Shown in pieces: positions 9,310-19,537 of a DNA stretch of 64,000 nucleotides; position 1 is the stretch's first letter, and each line of letters begins with the position of its first letter. Below the pieces are notes generated by a model, which was given only the letters and a program-made list of their open reading frames with translations, searched no databases and was not told the origin of the DNA. Source of the DNA: Stentor coeruleus (lineage: Eukaryota > Ciliophora > Heterotrichea > Heterotrichida > Stentoridae). Position numbers and translations under genes: made by a program. The stretch spans positions 1 to 64,000 of the forward strand of contig MPUH01000060.1 in NCBI GenBank assembly GCA_001970955.1, given 5' to 3'.

Positions 9310-10526
9310 ATTTTAGATATATATATGTTAGCATGCTGACTCAAATTCATGCTTCTTTGTTTGGCTTGAATAATCTTCTTAAATTGCAATAATTTTATGA
9401 TTTTTCGTCCTTTAACTCGTTTGGTTGGGTGCATATGATTTTGATTATTAGTTTATCTGTGAAAGATCATGAAGTTTGTTAAGTTTTGATATGATTTCTT
9501 GTCTTCTATAATATTCCAATACAAAAATCCAAACTGATTATAATTCATATATAATTTTATAAAAACCTTGCAATATTACCTATTACAAATTCATGTATTC
9601 TACATAAAGTTAAATGTATTTTACATATGATATCATTAATTCCTGAGAAATAATTCAACATTTCTGATGCAAGTAATGAGTCAATTTATTTTTTCATCAT
9701 TCACAATAGTTTTAATAAAAATCTCATTCCTTTTAATCTTCTTCAATGCATCATAAACTTATCTGATTTTTTCTTAATATCAAACTTATAAGATTTCTGA
9801 ACTATATTTCCAAATTTATGAGAATTTTCTCATATCAAACTTTGAATGTTTTAGCTTGATTAATTCTGCAAACTTTGATTATAGTTTCAATGCTTTCATA
9901 TCATTTTAAAGCCTTATCATTATGCTTGCTTTTCTATTTAGACTGTAAACCTAAAAGCAAGTCCAAATGCACTTCTAGTCAGCTGAAGCTTTTAAGCCTA
10001 TTAAATAGTAAAATAGTTATACAATAGCAAAAACTTTTGATTTTGCAGCATCTTCATTGAGAAGGTCTATTTTGACACAATAATGCTAGAGTATTCCTGG
10101 CTCGTTTACATAAATGATAAATCTTCAGGGTTTAGCAAATAAAACTCCCTATATCTTCTTGAAATTTATTATGTTTTAGGAATCATGTGTTGTAAAAATG
10201 AAATTTTGCATGTTGACAATAATACCAATTCAATGATTAAAGGGAGAAGGTCATGCATCAGTGATATAGAGAAAATTTAGATTTGAGATACAGACAAGCC
10301 TTGAAGGACTTAAGGATATTCTGGAATCATAAAGATTTAAAATAAAAAGTGAAACATTAAAGTTGATAGTTTTTGTTTTTGTATAAATACGATTATCTAG
10401 TAGGTTGTTGCAAAGTTTTTTTCTAAGTATCTCAGATGTTCTTTAGTTCTATTACTTGGGATAAATTCCTACAAGCTGGTCTTCTTGCATTTTATCTATA
10501 AGAACCATTTTATACAAATCATTTTT
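9310..10526. other. Intergenic with possible decayed coding on the minus strand
   Basis: No intact gene. On the minus strand between about 9650 and 9950, frames give coiled-coil-like fragments (such as YDALKKIKRNEIFIKTIVND) broken by several stops, suggesting an old gene copy. The rest is AT-rich and featureless. Confidence 0.35.
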
Positions 10527-13500
10527 CTAAGCAAAATTATAAGTTAAGTTTATCACATTACTCGATGAAAACTTCCTCCTCCTATAAAACAGCATATACG
10601 CATTTTTAGTTACTTCAGGAGTATCAGGATCTTCCTTCATTGCATATATATTCGCATCATCTACCAAAATCCACATATTATGATTATCCTTTAATATTTT
10701 CAATAAAGTTGTATAATGACCAGCGCCTGTTCCCCCTGAATGCAATATTATCGCATATAAATCATAAGCATTCTGTAATATTGTTGTGCTTAATGTCATC
10801 CCTCCACTGATCTCAACACCTTTAACCCATTTTGATATATCAAAAGCATAAAAAGGTATAATCACATTGTTATCGATTTTATCTAGAATCCCATGTTGAA
10901 AAGCAAACCTTTTTAGGGATAAAATTAATATGTCAGGAACTCGCCATATATTAACTTTCATTAAAAGTTCTGTGTGGCTACATTTTTCACATTTTGTATC
11001 GAGTTTTTCTTTATTTATAAAGGCATCGAAGCATTGGCTTATATCAATAGGTTTTTTGTAATCATCTTTATTTATTTCTTTAACGCTTTGATGAATGGAG
11101 GAGGCCTTCTCTTTGAATGTGTTTTCAGTCCATTCAACACCTATACAGAGGCCTTCAAAAGTTTTGAGCTCAGACTTATCCTGGGGTAATAGACAGCCTT
11201 CACATTTTTTGCAAATACCACATTTGAGTGAGTAGATGTCGAGAACTTTTAGGGAAAATAACTCTTTGATTTCCCCTTTAACTTGAGGAACTATGTGGAA
11301 TTTGTTCATAGCAGCGGAGATTAGTTTGTGGAGGTCTGAGTAAGTGTACCAAGAGCCTATAGGGATGATTCTGGGAAAACCTAAAGCTTCGACTTTGTTG
11401 TTTCTGACGATTTGATGGTAAATTACTATATGGATTATCCGAGGGTTGTCATAAGTTGTATAAGTCCTAAAAGGGACTATAAAATCCTTAGTATACAAAT
11501 CCCTTTTGTCTTCATAATCTAATTCAACTAAAAAGTTTTCCCCTTGCGCTTCCAAGATCTTCCCTGACTTCCATACATCTTTCTCTGTCATAACATCTAC
11601 ATGGTTATGAACCATATATGGGTCAACATTGCCAGGATATTTTTGAAGTTTCTTACCAAACCCTTCAGTTTCTTCAATCGTCATAATAATCTCATACGCA
11701 AAAATATTCGAGTTATCCCTAATAAACCGCAAAATAGGTTCATTTTCAAATCTAGACAAATTATTCAATATCGATCCATGATAATAATCAGCTAAAAACA
11801 ATTTTTCCTTAGGAATCAAAGCAATTTTTGACACTTCAGCAATCAATTCACTGATCTTAAAAAACTTATTTATAGCCAAAGCTATTTGCATACTATTTCC
11901 ATTCAAATAAACAATTGTTACTGTAACAGGAACTTGCATATTAGCTGGTATAGGTAAACTTATATTATTGAAAATCTCAAAAAGGACTTTTTTATTTTTA
12001 CAGTTCTCACATGTTAATTTCGTCCTTGTCTGTCCTCCACAAACATCAGATACTAAAGACCCCCTACTACCTTGTAAAGCTTTCCATTGCTCATCAGCTT
12101 TTTCTATCTCGAACTGTTTGTCCTTAGGGTTTTCTATAACTAAACTGTTGACTATGTTCTCCTCGCTGACTCGGCTAAGTTCTTCATGAAGACTATCTAG
12201 TATCAAACTTAAGCACTCATGGCAATCATGCTGTTCAGTACCGTCAAACATAGAAAATTTTTTAATCAAACTCCTATGAAACTTATTTGGAGTAACTTTT
12301 GAAGTCTTACTTGCAGACATTTCTTTAGCAAGGGCATTAAGTTCTAAGGACAAAATAATTTTATCTTTAGCTTTTGATGGGGTTATATAAGATATGACGG
12401 AATCTCCTGTGAAAAATTTCTCGAACATTGGTGTATGGAGCAGGCTTTGAAGGACTGAGTTTAAAAAACATGTATTACCAAGGTTTACTAGACCAGAATG
12501 TCCTGGGACTATAATACTCGAACATTTAAGATTAGGTTTTTCTGGTGCCACTTGTTTAGGATTGCTAACCGGGTTTATAGCTATATTATTATTCCTTGAT
12601 GTGTTCGGTTGTGATGATTTTGGCTTTTCATTAGTAGTATTCACTACATTAATCTTAAGATCAGTTTTGACTTGAGTATCCCTTGGCCAAATAACAACAC
12701 TTTTTTCTATATACCCAACTTCTAAATAATAATCAAAATTTTGATCTAAAGTATTTATTCCATTGTTATTGTCTAGTATCTCCCATTCTATTTCTTTTTT
12801 CAATAGCATTCTTGCATAATCAGAAACTTTATCATGAACTTTGCATGAGTTGTTGATCAGATCTTTTACTTTTCCTGTTTTCGATACTAAGACCATCTTT
12901 CTTTTCTCGGTCATTGGGTTTCCATTGCTATCTATCAAGATTATTTTGAAAACTGAGGGATATAGCTCGATAGATAATTTGTTGTTTTCATTGAGGACTT
13001 TTCTTTCAATTGCTGGACCTCCGCCATACCATGAGATGAGTTGGTCCCAGATATCTTTTTTGACCCATATGAAATCCTGGCAATATTTTATGCTTGACTT
13101 TAGTATGAGGTTTTGAGATGATTCAAAAAGTTTTTTATTTTCAATCTCAACTGGACGATCTCCTAATTTTATTGACCTTCTTCTATTTTGTGGAAGGATT
13201 TCAGCAAACTGATCTGTACTCCTTTCATAATCTTCTTCAACTTCAGGCTCAAAATGCACATATGTTTTCCATACCTGCCACCATTCACTGCTTATAAGAT
13301 ATACAGTCTCATCAGGAATAAGTTTCTCATTATTAAGCATTTTCATAGAAATTATTTGCTTTTCCGTCAGCGCAGTCGGGATAATTTCAAAAGGTTTCAA
13401 CAAATCACTAAGTTCAATATTCCTTAGTGACCAATTGACAAAATCATCCTTTTCTACAGGTATTTTCATAACTTTTTCTTTGTGCAAAAGGATATTTTCA

Positions 13501-13937
13501 TTAGAGTTTTCTGATAGTTTCCTAAGATAGCATTGTTGTGTCCTAAGAAATATATCAAATTCTTGATCATTGAGTTTATTATCAGAATCGCAGTCAAAAA
13601 GGGCAAAGACAAAACTTGACTGTTCTTCTTTAGTAGATAAAAGCAACTGAGCTAGGATCAGACAAAATGTTCGAAATCTTATATTGGATGACCCTTCACT
13701 GAATATATGAAAGCATTTTGTGATAACTTGTTGAGGGAAATTTTTTAGTAGTGGGAATAATGATAGTAGACCCTTTTTGTCAAGGCTACTTGCACTGTTT
13801 TGATTTTCCACAAATTTTGCGTTTAGTATCCGAACTTGGTGTTCGGTGAAACGATCAAGGAGCATGTTATCGACTACAAAGGATTTGGCGTTTAGGCTCA
13901 TACCCATAACTTTTTTCCTTCCAATACACGAACCCAT
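10527..13937 (-). CDS. USP32-like ubiquitin carboxyl-terminal hydrolase, 1136 aa
   Basis: Deubiquitinating cysteine protease of the USP/UCH family. Order of parts: an N-terminus MGSCIGRKK suited to myristoylation at Gly2 and possibly palmitoylation at Cys4; a helical EF-hand-like region with one good loop at D115-E126; a DUSP domain about 205-310 ending in WDQLISWYGGGP; a ubiquitin-like stretch about 325-420; and the catalytic domain from 475. The Cys box is LVNLGNTCFLN with C490. The His box is GGTGAGHYTT with H1074, and Asp1093/1094 follow in WILVDDANIY, so the triad is intact. Cys pairs (CENC, CGIC, CEKC) fit the zinc ribbon of the finger. EF-hand plus DUSP plus USP is the layout of human USP32, a membrane-associated enzyme. 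Confidence 0.93.
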   Translation of the reverse strand: MGSCIGRKKVMGMSLNAKSFVVDNMLLDRFTEHQVRILNAKFVENQNSASSLDKKGLLSLFPLLKNFPQQVITKCFHIFSEGSSNIRFRTFCLILAQLLLSTKEEQSSFVFALFDCDSDNKLNDQEFDIFLRTQQCYLRKLSENSNENILLHKEKVMKIPVEKDDFVNWSLRNIELSDLLKPFEIIPTALTEKQIISMKMLNNEKLIPDETVYLISSEWWQVWKTYVHFEPEVEEDYERSTDQFAEILPQNRRRSIKLGDRPVEIENKKLFESSQNLILKSSIKYCQDFIWVKKDIWDQLISWYGGGPAIERKVLNENNKLSIELYPSVFKIILIDSNGNPMTEKRKMVLVSKTGKVKDLINNSCKVHDKVSDYARMLLKKEIEWEILDNNNGINTLDQNFDYYLEVGYIEKSVVIWPRDTQVKTDLKINVVNTTNEKPKSSQPNTSRNNNIAINPVSNPKQVAPEKPNLKCSSIIVPGHSGLVNLGNTCFLNSVLQSLLHTPMFEKFFTGDSVISYITPSKAKDKIILSLELNALAKEMSASKTSKVTPNKFHRSLIKKFSMFDGTEQHDCHECLSLILDSLHEELSRVSEENIVNSLVIENPKDKQFEIEKADEQWKALQGSRGSLVSDVCGGQTRTKLTCENCKNKKVLFEIFNNISLPIPANMQVPVTVTIVYLNGNSMQIALAINKFFKISELIAEVSKIALIPKEKLFLADYYHGSILNNLSRFENEPILRFIRDNSNIFAYEIIMTIEETEGFGKKLQKYPGNVDPYMVHNHVDVMTEKDVWKSGKILEAQGENFLVELDYEDKRDLYTKDFIVPFRTYTTYDNPRIIHIVIYHQIVRNNKVEALGFPRIIPIGSWYTYSDLHKLISAAMNKFHIVPQVKGEIKELFSLKVLDIYSLKCGICKKCEGCLLPQDKSELKTFEGLCIGVEWTENTFKEKASSIHQSVKEINKDDYKKPIDISQCFDAFINKEKLDTKCEKCSHTELLMKVNIWRVPDILILSLKRFAFQHGILDKIDNNVIIPFYAFDISKWVKGVEISGGMTLSTTILQNAYDLYAIILHSGGTGAGHYTTLLKILKDNHNMWILVDDANIYAMKEDPDTPEVTKNAYMLFYRRRKFSSSNVINLTYNFA

Positions 13938-14640
13938 TTTTTATAGTTTACTTTTTGTATTTTTGAAAGAATTATGGAATATGGATTTGCTGGGTGATTG
14001 ATGGGCTGTGAGAAATTAAGTTTTGAATGAGATGAACTTTTTGGGATTGTTGTGATTTGGAATGTAGTAAGAGATTTTGAATGGGGTGAAAAGATGTGTT
14101 AAATATTTTGAGGGTTTGAAGATTATAGATAATAAGATTTAATCAGAAGATTTTTTAATAGGAATTAATAAAGATTAAGTGTAAGCTCGGAGTTATTTTC
14201 CTAATAATCATCTCAATGATTATAAAAAAGGATAAAAATTTAGCAAAAAATGTAGGGTTTTTTAAATTGCTATGCTTTCATTTTCTCAAAAAAAATTGTA
14301 TTTGAATTAATATTTAAGTAAGTACTTACTTAAATAAAACTAGGAAATTTGTAGGAAGGATAATTTATTTAGCATTCATACTTTAATGTATTTGAAGATA
14401 AGCTATAATAGAAATTTAATATGTGTAGCTTATATAGCCAAGCAAGCCATAAAAGCCTTTACATAATTTTTCTGCTGTTTATTATATGCACAGCCATAAA
14501 TTTTAATACTTTTTTCGCATTTTACTATTCACTCTCAGAATACAATATAAAAAGGTGCTCTTCAAAAATAACTATTATTGCTTTAAATTATATATAATAA
14601 TATCATATTTTATATAAGCAAACTTAAGATTTAATTTAAT
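13938..14640. other. Intergenic, no feature seen
   Basis: AT-rich upstream region of the USP gene. No gene, RNA or clear promoter motif was recognised. Confidence 0.5.
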
Positions 14641-15435
14641 AAATTTATCAGGCTAAAGTTAAATATGATCAGAAATTTAATGAAAGCAGACAAATGATTA
14701 AGGCTTTGCCACAGTATTTACCTAATTATTTGATTGCAAATAATGTGTTGAATGAAATCTTTTACTAATGAGTAGATGAATGCTATAGATAAAGCGGTGA
14801 ATAAATACTCATATGATATTATGTGCAGCTTTTGATAAGATTATGAAAAATAAAGTTAATGAGGACTTTTTTTTATATTTAAGCAGGCGAGAAAAGCTTC
14901 TGTGAGGATAAAGAAAAATATTTTACGAGATTAGTTTTAGCTAAAGTCTAAGTATCTGGTAGGAAGCAAAAAAGCTTAGAGGAGGAAGAGTAATAACTAT
15001 AGTTTAATCACTACATAAGCAAAGGATCATGAGGAAGTAATTAGAACTACAATGCAAAAAATTTGGAACAGTAGCATTTCAGCAAGTCCTAAAAATAAAA
15101 TTAACAATTTGAATGATCTTATGCAGATCCTCTTAGTCTTATTATATATTTCTAAATACTACTATTTATCATCCTCTAAGAATTCCAATTAAGCAGCCAC
15201 GAAGAGTTTCTCAAGCTATTTTGCCTATATTCCATGAGCATGAATTCAATGGTATCTTAACTCATAAAGCAATTTTAAAATGCTGTGCAAGATTTCAATC
15301 TGATCTAATCGTCTTATAAAACTCAAGCAACACAAATAGTTTTACAGTATCTAATATTATATCAATATTCAAAATTAAAGGAGTAGTAATTCGCAAACTG
15401 CATGAGAAATTTAATATTGAAATAGAATTATGATA
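14640..15435 (+). pseudogene. Decayed coding sequence of unknown family
   Basis: Forward frames carry coding-like pieces separated by stops and frame changes. Near 14650-14770 one reads ESRQMIKALPQYLPNYLIAN. Near 15185-15432 another contains RIPIKQPRRVSQAILPIF and HEFNGILTHKAILKCCARF. I do not recognise the family. The pieces end just upstream of the next gene but in-frame TGA and TAA separate them from its ATG. It is most likely a dead gene or transposon. Confidence 0.35.
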
Positions 15436-15439
15436 ATAT

Positions 15440-16198
15440 ATGAGAGCTAAAGTCATAGCAAGGCTGTTTACTCGTAAGGAAGATTTACTTCCTAAAATTT
15501 CACTTGTTGATGATAAAATTCTGAGGAAAATAGAAATTGAAAGGAAGGCCTTAGTTTCTTTTCAGCAACAAGCATTTAAGGAGGGAAAAATTGAACCCAT
15601 GATTCATGTGATGGAGAAAATACAAGATGCCCTAAAAAAAGGAGACTTGACTCCTTGTGAGAAAATAGAAACAGCAATAAATCTCCAGCCAGGGGTTAGC
15701 TACGATGGGTTCATGAAAGATTTTTCTTTAAAATACGGAAATTTTGCCGTAGACCTTTACGGCTCTGAAAAAGACTTAAGACTCGAGAGCATAGCAAGAA
15801 AAGGAGAAATCATCCCTGCAGTAGTCAAAGATGTTGATGAAATGATCGAATATCGCAAATACTTTGTTTGCAATCCAGGTCTACCAGGATCAATCGAAAA
15901 CATAAACCCAAACAAATTCCTTCGTCTAAAGCCCAAAGAAGAGTTCCCGTTAATGCCTATTGTCCCTATCAGCCCCATGACAATGAAGCGTTGGGAAGAA
16001 CAATTAGATATAAAAAGAAAGCAAGGTTATCGATGGAGAGTTGACAAAGGGCAGCTATACACAGGTTTCCTTGTAGCAGCATCCTTCATAACATTCTTAA
16101 TCCTTGTCTTTTTCTTATTCCAAAAAGATGAGGACAACTGGGTAGAAATTGAACGTGCAAGGAAAAGAAGGACAAAACATGAATATGGTTTTTACTAA
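15440..16198 (+). CDS. Single-pass membrane protein of unknown function, 252 aa
   Basis: ATG to TAA frame encoding a mostly soluble protein with one hydrophobic helix near residues 206-228 (LYTGFLVAASFITFLILVFF), followed by a short, strongly basic tail. The N-terminus MRAKVIARLFTRK is basic and amphipathic, which could serve as a mitochondrial presequence. The middle (PGLPGSIENINPNKFLRLKP, MPIVPISPMTMKRWEEQ) looks conserved but matches no family I know. A tail-proximal helix and basic presequence would fit an inner mitochondrial membrane protein; this is inference only. Confidence 0.7.
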   Translation: MRAKVIARLFTRKEDLLPKISLVDDKILRKIEIERKALVSFQQQAFKEGKIEPMIHVMEKIQDALKKGDLTPCEKIETAINLQPGVSYDGFMKDFSLKYGNFAVDLYGSEKDLRLESIARKGEIIPAVVKDVDEMIEYRKYFVCNPGLPGSIENINPNKFLRLKPKEEFPLMPIVPISPMTMKRWEEQLDIKRKQGYRWRVDKGQLYTGFLVAASFITFLILVFFLFQKDEDNWVEIERARKRRTKHEYGFY

Positions 16199-16412
16199 GT
16201 AGACGTATTTTTTACATTTCATAAAGAAAATATGTTAGTTTGCATTATTCAGTACTTAAAAGCAAGCTTATAATTGTAAACACAAAATCATTTTATGCTC
16301 ATTAAAAAATCCACAAAGCTCTGGTGATTATTATCAGTTTTGCAATCGGCTAGGAAATGTAGAAGATATTTATCATTTGAGATTTAGTTTTTAAGATACT
16401 TTTTGAAGTTAA

Positions 16413-16619
16413 TTTAGAGTACTTCGATTTTATCAGAGAGCTTTAAAGAAGACTGATGCTGAAAATGAAAGGATAGTGCACCATAGTAAGTATGATGGAC
16501 GCTATAGATACAGAAAAACTCATCGAGATTTATATGCTCAAACTTTCCAACAAAATAAAAATTATTTTAACAAATCTAAAATTACCAATGCTAAATACCA
16601 AAATTACTGTAAAATATAG
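16413..16619 (+). pseudogene. Short coding-like strip without ATG
   Basis: A 68-codon open strip with no start codon encodes basic, Tyr-rich sequence (HHSKYDGRYRYRKTHRDLY) and ends at TAG. It may be a fragment of a dead gene. The surrounding 16199-16845 interval holds nothing else I can recognise. Confidence 0.25.
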
Positions 16620-16845
16620 TCCTATTAAATCATATCAATTAATATTCAACCCAAACCCATAATATCATTTAATCCATATATCTCACCTTCTAGCCTCATT
16701 TGTGAAACCTTTAAAATAACCTGACTTATCATTTATAATTTAATAATCCCAATCTCACTTCTTTTCTACCAAGAAATCAATATCTTTAATATATATCCTA
16801 TAAAAAAATGCAATTAATCAAAAAATCTTCAAACTTCTATAATTC

Positions 16846-17256
16846 TTAAGCTTTTTCACCTCTAATTCTCCTTGCTAGTTGCATATCTCTTGGCATAATA
16901 GTAACTCTCTTTGCATGAATAGCGCATAAATTAGTGTCTTCAAATAACCCAACCAAATAAGCTTCAGCAGCTTCTTGCAATGCAAGAACAGCCGAGCTTT
17001 GGAATCTCAAGTCTATCTTATATTCCTGAGCAATTTCCCTAACCAATCTTTGGAAAGGTAGTTTTCTAACAAGCAATTCAGTACTTTTTTGATACTTCCT
17101 TATTTCACGTAAAGCTGCAGTCCCAGGACGAAAACGATGAAGCTTTTTAAAACCTGATATTGTTAAAAGTTGAGCAACTTTTTTATTTATAGCTGCCATA
17201 AGCTTCTTTGAATAACTTCCTGGAGTCATTCTTGCAGCTTGTTTGATTCTCGTCAT
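16846..17256 (-). CDS. Divergent histone H3 variant with Met at position 9
   Basis: Replication-independent-type histone H3 variant of exactly 136 codons, packaging DNA in the nucleosome. From Leu38-His-Arg onward the core is close to canonical ([50 protein letters not shown]), with K56 and K79 kept. The N-tail aligns to canonical H3 without gaps but is rewritten: R2, K4, Q5, A7, R8, K36 and K37 are kept, K9 is Met (codon ATG), S10 is Thr, K14 is Tyr, K18 is Leu, K23 is Asn, K27 is Ala and S28 is Gln. Most of the usual acetylation and methylation sites are therefore gone. No other histone gene is nearby. I infer a specialised variant, perhaps for a nuclear or developmental stage; the frame is intact, so it is unlikely to be a pseudogene. 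Confidence 0.93.
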   Translation of the reverse strand: MTRIKQAARMTPGSYSKKLMAAINKKVAQLLTISGFKKLHRFRPGTAALREIRKYQKSTELLVRKLPFQRLVREIAQEYKIDLRFQSSAVLALQEAAEAYLVGLFEDTNLCAIHAKRVTIMPRDMQLARRIRGEKA

Positions 17257-19132
17257 TTTAAATATAAGAATTTTGACAGCTTTTATATTATAAGATTATC
17301 TTAGTATAAAGCAATCTGCAAATGATTTGAAGATTAAACCCTCCTATAGGTAGTTTTTGTATTGGTTTATTTTTGGAGAATTATGGGCTTGGAGGATGAA
17401 GAGATTTTGGTGATGAGGTTTATATAGCGAGCTTGGTTATGAGTATTAGGGTTTGGATAATGATTGCTATAAGTTTAATGATTAAAAGATTGTTGAAATT
17501 ACAAACGATGAAGGAATTAGGAGAGAGGAGGATTTTTGGATGGCTTTTGGGAATGAGAGGGAAGAGGATAGTTTTTTTGATATATTTTTTGGTTACTGGG
17601 ACTTTTTAGATGATGAGAAGGATTTTTATTAGAATACTTACTTGTAAAATTAGTATGATAAGCTTTTTGTTTGCAAATATAGGTGTTTAGTAAAATCTTG
17701 GGTTTTAGGCTATATATTAGGACTGAATAAACCTTCATTAAGAGTATAATAACTACAAAATGAATACTTGTATTTCTTCCGTTTGCTTTGCTATAAATAT
17801 TATGCAAATATCTATATTGTCTTATTAGAAACTATTTTATAATAATTTAGCTATTTTAGTCACACTAGCATCAGTACCTATAGATAACTATTTTGGATAT
17901 TTCAATAAAACTCTTTAGATTTATTCCAAATTTACTATAATTATATAGTCTGATATGCATTTTATACTTAATATCATTTATTATAAACTAAAATTGATTT
18001 TATATACCAAAATACAAATTACTATATAATATTCCCTTCTTAATTGGCTACTATTATAGATTATATATAAAATGCTAGTTACCCTAAAAAAACTAGCAGC
18101 CCTGTGCAAACAATTTCAAGTGTCATAATAGTGTAAACATGATTTTTTGCATTTAAATTGATATCAATCCATATATCGTAATCTTAGTTTTATTATATGC
18201 ATACAATAGTATTTTTACATGTATAAATATTATATATAAAAAATCAAAGAACTACATATTTGAAATATCAAATGCATGTAATCCTTACAAACTCAATAGA
18301 AATTATTGCAAGTTTGCTTTAGTTTAAGAAAATGTCAAAATCAAAGCAATCATCTCTTTTCTTAACTATAAATAATCAAAAATCCTCGTACAATAAAATT
18401 TTACTTTATACTTATGAAATTTGCAAAAGATAAGTATTTTAACTAATAAATTTCACGATTATCAGGACTTCTTAACTATATTTAAAGTTCTTGCAAAGTG
18501 CAAACCACAAGCAATGAAAATTTTATATTTCCTTTTGAAATATTCTTTAGCTTTGACCCTAAAGTCTATAATTTTATTTTTTAATACTTCAAAACCCTTA
18601 ATTAATTTGGATAAAAATAATTCTTTCAATGTCCCATCGTATTACAAAAACTGAATATGAAAATGTAAATTTAAATAATATCTAATGCAATACAGCAATA
18701 TATAACAAGTAATAGAAGATAATAGATATGCGTATTTATGGCTCCTTTATAATGTATATTAAGAATTCCTATCTAAAGTGTGTTTGCATTACCAAAAAAT
18801 ATGCAAATGAACCATTTTTTGTTATAATAAATATGATAGGATAAGCCAACACAACACAATTCTATTGTATCAAGATTTAGCACTTAACTGAATCTCATAC
18901 ACACTCTTCCCCCCCCTCAAATCACAACTTACTGATTTACTACTACAAGACACCTTTACCCCCGAATTCCCAAAAGATATTTCCTATCACAATTCTCAAG
19001 ATCAAGAATTTAGAAGATATAGTTAATAGGTAGGAGGTTTAAATGCTGTGGTTTAATTATATCAAAAAAGGTATAAATTGCGCCTAACTTACTCTTGGCA
19101 ACTATGCCAAAAATTTATTGGTTATTATTATC
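17257..19132. other. Long intergenic stretch, no supported gene
   Basis: AT-rich, with stops in all frames apart from small chance frames of under 100 codons and poor composition. No tRNA, repeat or decayed domain was recognised. A run of eight C at about 18910 is the only local oddity. Confidence 0.45.
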
Positions 19133-19537
19133 ATGCAATCAATGGCACTTCCAAGTGTTGAATTTCCAAAAGAAGGCCTTGATCAAGGCACATTTCACTA
19201 TCTTATTTTGTCTGAAAGAGAAAAAAGATTCAGTTTGATGAAAGAAGTTAACTTTCAACGTGATAAAATTGATCAATTGGAGTCACTTATAGATTCATTG
19301 CTCAAAAAGCAAGATAAAATAGTAATTTTTGGCAAAGAGTTCGACAAAGCACCAGAGAAACCACAGATTGGAGCTTACTGTCACAGTTTAAGGAAGCAGA
19401 AAATCAGATACTACAAGCTTAAGCAAAAAAAGCATAGAAAAAAAGTAATGCTCTCAAGAAAATACTCAGGAAGGAGCCGGGCAGCGAAAAGCAAGATCAG
19501 AGAAAAAGGAAGATTCATAAAACAGAATAATTATTAA
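19133..19537 (+). CDS. CCT-motif-like basic protein, 134 aa
   Basis: Small protein starting at the first in-frame ATG (19133). The N-terminal half is helical (EREKRFSLMKEVNFQRDKID). The C-terminal ~45 residues are highly basic and follow the CCT pattern known from CONSTANS and TOC1 proteins: R..IRYYKLKQKKHRKK, then KYSGRSRAAKSKIREKGRF, ending in IK. In plants and protists that motif goes with nuclear localisation and transcription-complex binding. No B-box or response-regulator domain is attached. I infer a nuclear regulator with moderate confidence; the motif match is visual only. Confidence 0.6.
   Translation: MQSMALPSVEFPKEGLDQGTFHYLILSEREKRFSLMKEVNFQRDKIDQLESLIDSLLKKQDKIVIFGKEFDKAPEKPQIGAYCHSLRKQKIRYYKLKQKKHRKKVMLSRKYSGRSRAAKSKIREKGRFIKQNNY

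Noticed and set aside
17517-17807. 96-codon minus-strand frame
   Set aside because: Low-complexity composition, no motif, within a featureless AT-rich stretch.
18421-18654. 77-codon frame
   Set aside because: TTG start and no motif; not supported.
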